DNA from: Geoglobus sp. UBA235
Lineage (GTDB): Archaea > Halobacteriota > Archaeoglobi > Archaeoglobales > Archaeoglobaceae
DNA length: 13,327 nt
Assembly: GCA_002494725.1 (NCBI GenBank)
Contig: DACG01000031.1
Span: forward strand, 1-13,327
Reading direction: 5' to 3'
In this document: in pieces, positions 6,654-13,327 of the stretch
Numbering within the stretch: the first letter of the stretch is position 1
How the letters are laid out: every line of letters starts with the position of its first letter
Made by a program: the position numbers and the translations under genes
Notes under the pieces: model-generated
What the model saw: only the letters and a program-made list of their open reading frames with translations
Databases searched by the model: none
Told to the model about the DNA's origin: nothing

Positions 6654-7774
6654 CTCGCTATTTTTGAGCTGTAAAGACACTCCGAGCATGAAATTCTGTT
6701 TGCGTAGCAGTCTATGTTCTGCTTGGCGTACCAGCACCCCGAAACATAGGGACAGTCAGCACACCATGGAAAGCTGTCATCCATGCTCTTTCTCAGCCTC
6801 TCAAATTCGGCCTTGCTTTCAAGTGCATCGTCTATGCTGTCTGTTTTCAGATTGGAAATGATGAATTCATTCACAGTCTTGTGGTGGGCATTGACAAACT
6901 CATGATGGGTGTAGGCAAAGCTCATGCATGAGCTCACCTTCCCATCCACCCTCACAAACATCATATCCTCGTAGGGGCACTCTCTGGTCTTGGAATCTCC
7001 AAAAAACTCGGCTCTCTCAAGATCGACTCCATAATCCTTTGCGATGTCATGACTTTCCTCAACAATTTTCTCGGCCTCTCTTGCTCTCTCAATCCTGTCT
7101 CTTGATTCAACAATGTAGGGTATGTTGACCGAGTATCCCTGGCTGTATATCCTTCTGATGAGCTTCTGATAGGCTTCCTTAAACCTTCCTCTTCCCCTGC
7201 TCCAATCCTTTATTGCAGCGAGGATGAATCTCTCATCAATATCTGAAATCATGTCCACGTTGAATCTGCTTCCTTCAAAGTAAAGAACCTTGCTGTACAT
7301 AATCTCATCTCCGGCCACAACATTTGTGAGCTGGACATCTGCACCGCTTTCAGCCGATATTCTTACAAGCTCAGGAAGGAATTTGATGTTGTCTGATGTG
7401 ATCACAATCTGGGTTATTGCTTTTTCCCCTGCCACATCAAGTTTCTCCTTTAGCTTTTCGAAAACAAGACCTTTTCTGTGGCGGGCATCAAAATCAAGTG
7501 ATATTGCAATTCTGTCAGCCATCTCGAAGACCTCATCAAAAGCACCGTTTACCATTCCATTTGTGCTTATCAGAGTTTTTCCGTTGATGATCTCCAGATA
7601 GTCTCTGAGAAGGGGATTGAGCAGTGGCTCGCCATATCCGTAAAGAACGACCTCCTCTGCATCTGCAATCTTTTCAACAATTTCACGGGATACATCTGAA
7701 AACCCATCTCTTTTTCTGAAGCAGTATTCACAGTCAAGATTGCATGATGTTGTAACCTCAAGCTGAATTTTCAT
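6641..7774 (-). CDS. Radical SAM/SPASM protein, probable tungsten oxidoreductase maturase
   Basis: This 377-residue enzyme has the radical SAM cluster motif Cys11-x3-Cys15-x2-Cys18 (CNLDCEYCF), the SAM-binding GYGEPLLNP (46-54) and a strand-rich barrel through about residue 220. The C-terminus is a SPASM-type domain for extra Fe-S clusters, with Cys266, Cys283 (ECPYEDMMFVRVDGKVSSC), Cys338, Cys341, Cys347, Cys356, Cys363, Cys366 and Cys375. A SPASM family is known that is consistently encoded beside AOR-type tungsten enzymes and is named as their maturase; the length, Cys layout and position 40 bases after an AOR gene fit it. The actual modification is unknown to me. It may also have its own promoter (TATA near 7799-7807). 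The alternative is another SPASM peptide-modifying enzyme; no small peptide substrate is obvious apart from the downstream unknown gene. Confidence 0.85.
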   Translation of the reverse strand: MKIQLEVTTSCNLDCEYCFRKRDGFSDVSREIVEKIADAEEVVLYGYGEPLLNPLLRDYLEIINGKTLISTNGMVNGAFDEVFEMADRIAISLDFDARHRKGLVFEKLKEKLDVAGEKAITQIVITSDNIKFLPELVRISAESGADVQLTNVVAGDEIMYSKVLYFEGSRFNVDMISDIDERFILAAIKDWSRGRGRFKEAYQKLIRRIYSQGYSVNIPYIVESRDRIERAREAEKIVEESHDIAKDYGVDLERAEFFGDSKTRECPYEDMMFVRVDGKVSSCMSFAYTHHEFVNAHHKTVNEFIISNLKTDSIDDALESKAEFERLRKSMDDSFPWCADCPYVSGCWYAKQNIDCYANRISCSECLYSSKIARCVV

Positions 7775-7798
7775 TAAAAAATTGGAGGGCTGAAAGAT

Positions 7799-7807
7799 GA
7801 TAAATAC
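7799..7807 (-). promoter_or_regulatory. Possible internal promoter of the radical SAM gene
   Basis: GTATTTATC on the minus strand is centred 29 bases before the radical SAM start at 7774, with no ribosome site ahead of that ATG. It could drive a separate near-leaderless transcript, or the gene may simply be cotranscribed with the AOR upstream. Confidence 0.35.
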
Positions 7808-7814
7808 TTTTAGC

Positions 7815-9662
7815 CTAAGATATTCCGAGTTCCTTCAGCTTCTCCTCTGTGGGCATTCCGTTAACCCAGCCTCTCAGCCTGTAGTATTCTTCCTTTATTT
7901 TCTCGAATTCCTCTCTCTTTATCACCTCGCCCTTTGTCGGGCCTGTTGGGAGTGGTTCCTCAAACAGCCTTCTTGGCAGGGTATCATCCTTAGCATCGAA
8001 ACCATACTTGTTGATGATCAGTCTTTCAAGGTTGTAAATCCTCTCACCTATTGTCAGGATGTCATTTGCAGAGATATTCCATCCGGTTACTGCTGAAAGC
8101 AAACTTGCATAGTCATCTGCTCCCAGTGCAAATGTTGTGAACAGACAGTTAACAGTGGAGTTCACGGTGGACGTGAAGTCCTGGAACACCTTCACCCACT
8201 GGGCCTTGCCCTCATACGTCAGCGGATCAATTTTCTCGGGCAGGCCTATTATCTCCGGGCTCACGGTGTATCCTGTAACGTGACACCCGCCCCTGTTGGC
8301 CGTTGCGTAGTTCAGACCTATACCCTTTATTCCTCTCGGATCGTAGGCTGGCATTTCTAAACCCTTGACGCTCATTGAAACATCTAAGCCGAATATCTCT
8401 GCCATCCTCTTTGAGCCAAGAGCCAGGTATTTTCCAATGCCTATCCTGTATGCGGTCTTCCACACCCCATCAAGGAGGGCTGCTGCACTGCCAAAGCTGT
8501 AGTCAATACCCTGAGTATCCTCGGGAGTTATCTTACCCTTCTCGTAAAGCTCCATGGCACATGCAATGGCCGCACCCATTGATATCGTATCAAGCCCGAG
8601 CTCGTCACAGAGATGATTGGCTTTGATTATTGCCTCGAGATCGATAACTCCGGTGTCATTTCCGAGGCTCCAGATTGACTCGTATTCAGGCCCCTCAGAG
8701 TCATTTACCTGAAACGCTCCTGCCTTGACAGAGGTTGCCCTTGCACATGCTATCGAGCACCCCCAGCATGCATGGTTCCTGTCCAGGTATTTCTCAGCCA
8801 GTGTCTCACCACTTATCTCATTTGCATTTTCGTGATATGCATACTGCCAGTTCTTGTACGGCAGTGCTCCGCTCTCGTTTATGACATTGACAAGAACTGC
8901 TGTCCCGTAATTTGGCAATCCCTCTCCCGTGACAGGATTCTGCTTTACCTTTTCAAGAGCCTTTTTTGCAGCCTCCCTGAATTCCTCCTCTTCAGCTATT
9001 TCAGGCCTGAAGTTTCCTCCGGCAACAATTGCCTTGAGCATTTTGCTTCCCATCACAGCCCCAACTCCGGTTCTGCCAGCCGCTCTGTGATTGTCGTTGA
9101 TTATAGCAGCATAGTTCACAAGATTCTCTCCCGCAGGCCCAATGCATGCAACGCTTACCTTTTCTTCATATCTCCTTTCAAGGGTGGCTGTTACATCAAA
9201 GACGTTCCTTCCCCAGAGATCATCAGCCTTTCTCAAATCTGCAACCCCATCTATTATCTCAAGGTACACTGGCTCGGAGGATGCTCCTTCTATGACAACC
9301 ATATCAAACCCTGCAAATTTCAGATAGGGGCCCCACTTTCCCCCGCTGTTTGCGGAGCCAATTGATCCTGTCAGAGGACTTCTCAGGGTCATTACATGAT
9401 ATCTTCCTGATTCCGGAAATCCTGACACACCTGTTGCCGGACCTGTTCCGAAAATCAGAACATTTTCCTCACCAAACGGGTCAATGTCTCTGGCAGCAAT
9501 CCCCTCCTTCTCGTACTCCTTCAGATACTGCCAGAAGAGATACACTGAATATCCCTTTCCACCCAGATATTTCCTTGCAACCTCCTCATCCACGTCTATT
9601 ACATCCAGCGAACCACTGGAGAGATCCACTTTCAATATGCTGCCCATAAAACCGTTCTCCAT
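7815..9662 (-). CDS. aor: Aldehyde:ferredoxin oxidoreductase (AOR) family tungsten enzyme, full length
   Basis: A 615-residue AOR-family enzyme, the normal length. It would bind a tungsten bis-pterin and one 4Fe-4S cluster and oxidise an aldehyde with ferredoxin as acceptor in the cytoplasm. Visible marks: LGGKGYS (33-39), RSPLTGSIGSANSGG (94-108), NHRAAGRTGVGAVMGSK (191-207), cluster motif Cys299-x2-Cys302-x3-Cys306 (HACWGCSIAC) with fourth ligand Cys506, SEGPEYESIWSLG (322-334), LDTISMG (357-363), PAYDPRGIKG (438-447), GGCH with His461, and the C-terminal RGWVNGMP...LKELGI tail. The start at 9662 is preceded by AGGTGAT; a second in-frame ATG five codons on is less well placed. The radical SAM protein downstream is its likely maturase. 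Family is certain; substrate is not. Confidence 0.96.
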   Translation of the reverse strand: MENGFMGSILKVDLSSGSLDVIDVDEEVARKYLGGKGYSVYLFWQYLKEYEKEGIAARDIDPFGEENVLIFGTGPATGVSGFPESGRYHVMTLRSPLTGSIGSANSGGKWGPYLKFAGFDMVVIEGASSEPVYLEIIDGVADLRKADDLWGRNVFDVTATLERRYEEKVSVACIGPAGENLVNYAAIINDNHRAAGRTGVGAVMGSKMLKAIVAGGNFRPEIAEEEEFREAAKKALEKVKQNPVTGEGLPNYGTAVLVNVINESGALPYKNWQYAYHENANEISGETLAEKYLDRNHACWGCSIACARATSVKAGAFQVNDSEGPEYESIWSLGNDTGVIDLEAIIKANHLCDELGLDTISMGAAIACAMELYEKGKITPEDTQGIDYSFGSAAALLDGVWKTAYRIGIGKYLALGSKRMAEIFGLDVSMSVKGLEMPAYDPRGIKGIGLNYATANRGGCHVTGYTVSPEIIGLPEKIDPLTYEGKAQWVKVFQDFTSTVNSTVNCLFTTFALGADDYASLLSAVTGWNISANDILTIGERIYNLERLIINKYGFDAKDDTLPRRLFEEPLPTGPTKGEVIKREEFEKIKEEYYRLRGWVNGMPTEEKLKELGIS

Positions 9663-9696
9663 ATTTTGATCACCTTTCAGTTATATGGAAAGCGAT

Positions 9697-9706
9697 CTAT
9701 AAATAA
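9697..9706 (-). promoter_or_regulatory. TATA box of the full-length AOR gene
   Basis: TTATTTATAG on the minus strand predicts transcription start near 9674-9677, giving a short leader that still holds the AGGTGAT ribosome site (9669-9675). It lies between the histidine kinase stop (9724) and the AOR start, so AOR need not depend on kinase transcription. Confidence 0.5.
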
Positions 9707-9723
9707 TTTATCATGATGAAGCG

Positions 9724-11085
9724 TTACTTTTTCCTGAGCCTTATCTCAAAAATGGCACCTGAGGGCTCGTTATCATAAACTCTGATCTCCCCATTGAGGA
9801 GATCTATAGCTTTTTTGGCTATGTAAAGTCCCAGTCCGGTGCTGTCTGATGTGGAAAACCCCTCTTCAAATATAGTCTCCTTCAGATTTTCAGGAATTCC
9901 AACTCCATCATCACTTATCCTTATAACTCCAAACCTTCCGCTTGAGAACACCTCAACCGTGATTTTCACCCTGTCTTTTTTGCTGTGCATTACGGCATTT
10001 CTCATTATGTTATCCACAACGGAGTAAAGTGCCTCGTTTGCATTCACAAAAACATCATTCAGAATGTACTCAATATCTGCCTGTTCTTCATAATGCTTTC
10101 CTATTTCCCTCACAACCTCTGCAAGATTCATGCTCTGCTTGCCACCTATCGCCTCTTCTATTGCTTTTGATTCCCTTATCAGGGTATAAATTCTTTCTAT
10201 CTTGGAAAGGGCTATTTCTCTCAACTCTTTGTCACCCATCTCAATGTATCCCCTTATAACCGTCAGATCATTCAGTATATCATGTCTCAGAATTTTGTTT
10301 ATGAGTGTGAGATATTCTCCGCTCTTCTTGAGCTCATCTGCCAGTAAATGCAGATCTGTAGTCACTATGAGAATTGCTGCAACTGCAGGTTTACCTTCGA
10401 AGGTAATTCTTGAAGGTCTACCAGTCACCCAGTTAACGCTACCATCCCTGCTTACGATTCTCCATGAGTATGTTTCTGCTTTTCTCTTACCGGCTAACCT
10501 TTCTCTGTATTTCTTTTCAACCATGTCTCTGTCTTCAGGGTGAATGAACCTCATTGGGTCCATGTTTTTCAGCTCATCCATGGAATATCCGACAAGATTC
10601 TGCATTGCTTTATTTGCATAAATGAACCTGTCATCTGAAACCACAAAAGCTGGAGTTGGAGAATCGTGAATAAGGGTTTTAAACAGCTCAGAATCTTCTT
10701 TAAGTTTCTTTTCAAGCTCCTTCTGCCTCGTTATGTCAATCCAGTTTCCGAGGGCATATACTCTGCCATCGTACTCCACAGGGGTTGCAAATCCTCTCGC
10801 CCACCTTATCCTTCCATCCTTCCTCCTGTATCTTGTTTCATACGTTACAGTCTCCCCTTCAAAGACTTTTAGAAATATTTTTATCTGCTCCTTCTCGTCC
10901 TCATCAGCCGCCAGAATTAATACTTTTTCTCCTATCAGTTCCTCTTTTTTGTAACCTGTTGCAACCTCAACGATATCGTTAACGTAAATAAGCCTGAGTT
11001 CAGAATCGCAAATGTATATTCCTGTGAGTGATTTATCAACCACCTTTTTCCAGAACTTTTCTGTGAGTTTTTCAGTTTGTTCCAT
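9724..11085 (-). CDS. Soluble PAS-PAS sensor histidine kinase
   Basis: A 453-residue kinase without membrane segments, so it should sense a cytoplasmic signal. Two PAS domains lie at about 12-122 and 132-246, each with the usual closing strand (GNWIDITR, LIVTTDLH). The dimerisation domain contains the phosphoacceptor His268 in LRHDILNDL, a form common in archaeal kinases. The ATPase domain has the N box (NIMRNAVMHS, Asn359/Asn363), G1 (DDGVGIP, 392-398), F box (FEEGFSTS) and G2 (GLGLYIA, 417-423). All key residues are intact. I start it at the ATG at 11085 rather than the in-frame ATG at 11109, because the TATA box (11111-11120) would be too close to the latter. It is divergent from the degenerate sensor at 11183; the response regulator at 12926 is a plausible partner, since no other receiver gene is in view. 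Confidence 0.93.
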   Translation of the reverse strand: MEQTEKLTEKFWKKVVDKSLTGIYICDSELRLIYVNDIVEVATGYKKEELIGEKVLILAADEDEKEQIKIFLKVFEGETVTYETRYRRKDGRIRWARGFATPVEYDGRVYALGNWIDITRQKELEKKLKEDSELFKTLIHDSPTPAFVVSDDRFIYANKAMQNLVGYSMDELKNMDPMRFIHPEDRDMVEKKYRERLAGKRKAETYSWRIVSRDGSVNWVTGRPSRITFEGKPAVAAILIVTTDLHLLADELKKSGEYLTLINKILRHDILNDLTVIRGYIEMGDKELREIALSKIERIYTLIRESKAIEEAIGGKQSMNLAEVVREIGKHYEEQADIEYILNDVFVNANEALYSVVDNIMRNAVMHSKKDRVKITVEVFSSGRFGVIRISDDGVGIPENLKETIFEEGFSTSDSTGLGLYIAKKAIDLLNGEIRVYDNEPSGAIFEIRLRKK

Positions 11086-11110
11086 CAGAAAACAGTATGG
11101 GTAATTCAAC

Positions 11111-11130
11111 TTAAATATAATTTTTTCACC
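11111..11130 (-). promoter_or_regulatory. BRE/TATA promoter of the histidine kinase
   Basis: On the minus strand GGTGAAAAAA (11121-11130) precedes TTATATTTAA (11111-11120). The predicted transcription start near 11090 gives a leader of about five bases ahead of the ATG at 11085 and argues against the upstream ATG at 11109. Confidence 0.55.
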
Positions 11131-11144
11131 TGCTCCAAAGATAT

Positions 11145-11160
11145 CAAAAGAATTAAATTT
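11145..11160 (+). promoter_or_regulatory. BRE/TATA promoter of the degenerate sensor gene
   Basis: CAAAAG followed by AATTAAATTT (11151-11160) is centred about 28 bases before the ATG at 11183, so the message is probably leaderless. It stands back-to-back with the histidine kinase promoter in a 97-base divergent region, which would allow shared regulation. Confidence 0.5.
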
Positions 11161-11182
11161 GCTCAGGAAAAAATTTTAAGAG

Positions 11183-12871
11183 ATGGTGGTTTTTGCTTTT
11201 GTAGATGAGAAGGATCGAAAACTTATTTCTGAAACGTGTGTCGAACTTGGACTGGATTACGTAACAGTATCCTCAATCTCTTCTCCTGATATTGTGCCAA
11301 ATAACAGTATTTTTGTCTTAAGTTCCAATCTTGCAAGCAAGCTGAAGAGTGAGTGGTTAGACAAAATCAAAGCTAAGGGCTGTGAGATTGTTCTGATCAC
11401 AGACACCGATATAAAGAAACTTCCTGAGACGTGTTTTGACGATGTTGTAAAGGCAAGAGAAGAATATGTGAGAGTCTCTTTGAAAAAATGTGCAAGAAGA
11501 GTGGCTAAAAAACCGATTCATGAAAATTATTTCCTGCAGAGGATCCCGTCGCTTGAAATCTCTCAAGATTTTTCGGTTATAGCTTTTGACAGCAAAAAAA
11601 GAGTTATTGCTTGCAGCAAAAATTTCCAGAAATTTGTAAGAGTTGCTGAAAAGACATTTAGGAACATTGATCTAAATAAACTGACAGAAAACAGCCATAC
11701 ATCCCATTTTATTAAGTTAAAGGTGGATGGAAAAGATTACTATTTTAAATGGTCACCGCTTCCTTTTAGAAACGTGTATCTCATCCTTCTTTATAATATT
11801 ACAGAATTCATGAATGAGATTGATTCTCTTAAAGAGTCTATCTCCTTTTTAGAGACTGCTTTTAAATTTTCTGAGATCTCCATTATCGTGCACAGAGATA
11901 AGAAACTTATTTTTTGGAATGAAACTGCCGAAAAGTTAATCAAGGCAAATCTGAATGAACTGGATTTTTTTGAGCTCTTCAGTGAAAAGCACAGAGGTCC
12001 TCTGATGAGAAGCATATTGTCTCTTAAATATTCTAAAAGAAAAATGATCAGGAGAGAGGTAGGGTTGTATGACAAAAAAACGGTTGTTTCCCTCTCAACA
12101 ACAGCTGTGGAGATTGGACGGGACTGGATTTTTGTTTCTGTTATGAGAGATATAACTTCAGAGAAAAAAATATTGAGACTGATTAAAATTCTCTTGAAAA
12201 TCCATCGTGAATTATCTCTGTTTAAAAAAAGGAAGTTAATACTCCAAACTGCCGTTAAAGAGTTAAGGAGGGATTATAGAGAGGTACTTATTGTTGCAAA
12301 GCGCTCTGGAGGATTTGAAATTTTCGATGGTGAGAAAATCGAGGTACGAAAATCTATGGAGAACGAGTGTCTGAAAAGGATAATTGAGGATGATGACAGG
12401 TTGATTATTGAAAAGCAAAGGCACTTTGAAAACTGTATTTTCAAAAGATACCACATGAACTACGAGGCATCCATCCATCCCATGAAAATAGGAAAAAAGA
12501 CAGTGGGGTATTTGGTGATACTTTCTGAAGACAGGTTTACAGATGAAGAACTCAGGATAATTGAGATAATTTCAACCACGGTTGCCTATATCTATTACAA
12601 ATCTGAACTTGAGGAGATAAAAAACATGGCGTTGAAACAGCTCGAAAACAACATAAAGGAGTTCTCAAGATTGATAGATCGGATTAAGAATCCCCTCGCA
12701 GTCATCAATGGGTACTGTGAGATACATGAGGATGTGGTATCCCCAGCTGTATTATTTTCAAAGATCAGAGAAGAAACAAAAAGAATGCTTCATCTTTTGG
12801 AAGATATAGAAAAAAGCTGGGAAATGAGCGAGAAAATCCTTAAGAAAATTGAGAATGTAATGAGTGAGTGA
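11183..12871 (+). CDS. Degenerate multi-sensor kinase: pseudo-receiver, PAS, PAS, GAF, and a DHp domain without His or ATPase
   Basis: A 562-residue soluble protein built like a sensor kinase but lacking its chemistry. Residues 1-105 resemble a receiver fold (strands VVFAFVDE, IFVLSS, EIVLITD) with Ser where the phospho-Asp should be. Residues 127-210 and 222-330 look like PAS domains, each closing in a strand before a helix (YLILLYNITEF; IFVSVMRDITSE). Residues 335-475 look like a GAF domain, ending IHPMKIGKKTVGYLVIL. Residues 485-555 match a histidine kinase dimerisation domain: LIDRIKNPLAVINGY aligns with the usual H-E-L-R-T-P-L box, but Asp499 stands at the His position. The protein ends after the second helix, with no ATPase domain. 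No frameshift is seen; the frame is open and AT-rich throughout, unlike the AOR/gap block. It is probably a regulator or scaffold for other kinases, perhaps acting on the downstream response regulator. Domain borders are by eye. Confidence 0.85.
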   Translation: MVVFAFVDEKDRKLISETCVELGLDYVTVSSISSPDIVPNNSIFVLSSNLASKLKSEWLDKIKAKGCEIVLITDTDIKKLPETCFDDVVKAREEYVRVSLKKCARRVAKKPIHENYFLQRIPSLEISQDFSVIAFDSKKRVIACSKNFQKFVRVAEKTFRNIDLNKLTENSHTSHFIKLKVDGKDYYFKWSPLPFRNVYLILLYNITEFMNEIDSLKESISFLETAFKFSEISIIVHRDKKLIFWNETAEKLIKANLNELDFFELFSEKHRGPLMRSILSLKYSKRKMIRREVGLYDKKTVVSLSTTAVEIGRDWIFVSVMRDITSEKKILRLIKILLKIHRELSLFKKRKLILQTAVKELRRDYREVLIVAKRSGGFEIFDGEKIEVRKSMENECLKRIIEDDDRLIIEKQRHFENCIFKRYHMNYEASIHPMKIGKKTVGYLVILSEDRFTDEELRIIEIISTTVAYIYYKSELEEIKNMALKQLENNIKEFSRLIDRIKNPLAVINGYCEIHEDVVSPAVLFSKIREETKRMLHLLEDIEKSWEMSEKILKKIENVMSE

Positions 12872-12884
12872 GAGGTAACCGAAA

Positions 12885-12921
12885 TTAATATAAAGTATCT
12901 GAAATATTAAAATGTCGGTGG
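12885..12921 (+). promoter_or_regulatory. TATA box and ribosome site of the response regulator
   Basis: TTAATATAAAG at 12885-12895 predicts transcription start near 12914-12916, followed by GGTGG (12917-12921) and the ATG at 12926. The response regulator can thus be made independently of the sensor gene that ends 54 bases upstream, though read-through is also possible. Confidence 0.5.
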
Positions 12922-12925
12922 AAAA

Positions 12926-13276
12926 ATGAGAATACTTGTTGTCGATGATGATATCACCATGAGGGAGCTTCTCAAACTGATGTTAAAAAATCATGAAGTT
13001 TATGAGGCGGATAACGGAGAAAAAGCCATATCCATGTATGAGAGGTTCAGACCTGATGTGGTTTTAATGGATATACTTATGCCAAAATTAAATGGCATTG
13101 AGACGACAAAGAGAATACTTGAAAAACATCCAGACGCTGTTATAATTGGTGTCTCGGCATTTGCATCCAACAAGGGTAATGAGATTCTTGATGCAGGGGC
13201 AAAAGAAGTCCTTGAAAAACCATTTACAAGGAAAAAGCTCAGAGAACTTCTGCAGAAACATACAGGTAAGAGCTAA
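12926..13276 (+). CDS. Stand-alone CheY-like response regulator (receiver only)
   Basis: A 116-residue single-domain receiver. The acidic pocket is Asp7, Asp8 and Asp9 (VVDDD), the phosphoacceptor is Asp49 (VVLMDILMP), the switch residue is Ser77 (IIGVSAFAS) and the invariant Lys is Lys98 (LEKPF). All are in place, so it should be phosphorylated normally. There is no output domain, so it must act by binding another protein or pass phosphate on in a relay. The nearest possible donor in this window is the intact kinase at 9724-11085; the closest gene, the degenerate sensor ending 54 bases upstream, cannot phosphorylate it itself. It could be the chemotaxis CheY, but no other chemotaxis gene is visible and its neighbours argue for a local signalling pathway. 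Confidence 0.94.
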   Translation: MRILVVDDDITMRELLKLMLKNHEVYEADNGEKAISMYERFRPDVVLMDILMPKLNGIETTKRILEKHPDAVIIGVSAFASNKGNEILDAGAKEVLEKPFTRKKLRELLQKHTGKS

Positions 13277-13292
13277 AATCCTGTCCACTCCA

Positions 13293-13297
13293 TTTTT
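13293..13297 (+). terminator. Candidate T-run terminator after the response regulator
   Basis: CATTTTTAG begins 16 bases after the stop codon. A T5 run is a modest archaeal termination signal. The remaining bases to the window end show no gene I can support. Confidence 0.3.
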
Positions 13298-13327
13298 AGC
13301 CTTTGATTGGGACTGTCAACATGACCA

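Noticed and set aside
8772..9365. A 197-codon open frame antisense to the full-length AOR.
   Set aside because: Composition is rich in Cys, Ser, Leu and Ile as expected of an antisense shadow, and the opposite strand encodes a clear enzyme.
12912..12929. A five-codon upstream frame (ATG at 12912) overlapping the response regulator start.
   Set aside because: It may lie outside or at the edge of the transcript and contains the ribosome site; there is no sign that it is translated.
13273..13327. A minus-strand frame that could be the last 17 codons of a gene entering from the right, ending just over the response regulator stop.
   Set aside because: Seventeen open codons are not significant by themselves; the end of the window gives nothing to confirm it.
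1..13327. CRISPR arrays, tRNA or rRNA genes, insertion sequences and long direct repeats.
   Set aside because: None was seen on either strand; coding density is high and all intergenic gaps are under about 125 bases.

Overview
The window reads as a chromosomal segment of a hyperthermophilic euryarchaeon, most likely of the order Archaeoglobales (Archaeoglobus, Ferroglobus or Geoglobus type). The reasons are a group II chaperonin (thermosome), an archaeal-type glyceraldehyde-3-phosphate dehydrogenase with an SCNTTG active site, two tungsten aldehyde:ferredoxin oxidoreductase (AOR) family enzymes with a radical SAM partner, PAS-rich soluble sensor proteins, and archaeal BRE/TATA promoters that mostly lie about 26 bases before a start codon, which implies leaderless or short-leader mRNAs. 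The genus call is inference; the domain and lifestyle calls are well supported.

Layout. (1) 1-809, minus strand: the N-terminal half of a thermosome subunit, cut by the window edge. (2) 932-3400, plus strand: a two-gene unit made of a small protein with a twin-arginine-like N-terminus and a 622-residue zinc-dependent phospholipase C family protein with a C-terminal membrane segment. A small palindrome sits between TATA box and start codon. (3) 3443-5089, plus: a short AOR-family enzyme that lacks the usual C-terminal tail. (4) 5167-6362, minus: a small CooT-like nickel-binding-family protein whose stop overlaps the start of GAPDH. (5) 6402-9662, minus: a full-length AOR, then a radical SAM/SPASM protein that is probably its maturase, then a small unknown protein. 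(6) 9724-11085, minus: a soluble PAS-PAS histidine kinase. (7) 11183-12871, plus: a divergent multi-sensor protein that ends in a kinase dimerisation domain with Asp in place of the phospho-accepting His and no ATPase domain. (8) 12926-13276, plus: a stand-alone CheY-like response regulator.

How the parts may work together. The two AOR enzymes, the radical SAM protein, GAPDH and the CooT-like protein form a metabolic block concerned with aldehyde or glyceraldehyde-phosphate oxidation and metal cofactors. The three genes from 9724 to 13276 look like a signalling set: one complete kinase, one kinase-like protein that cannot phosphorylate itself in the normal way, and one receiver without output domain. 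The most unusual item is this degenerate kinase (11183-12871). There is no CRISPR array, tRNA, rRNA or insertion sequence that I can see, and no stretch over 300 bases lacks a gene.
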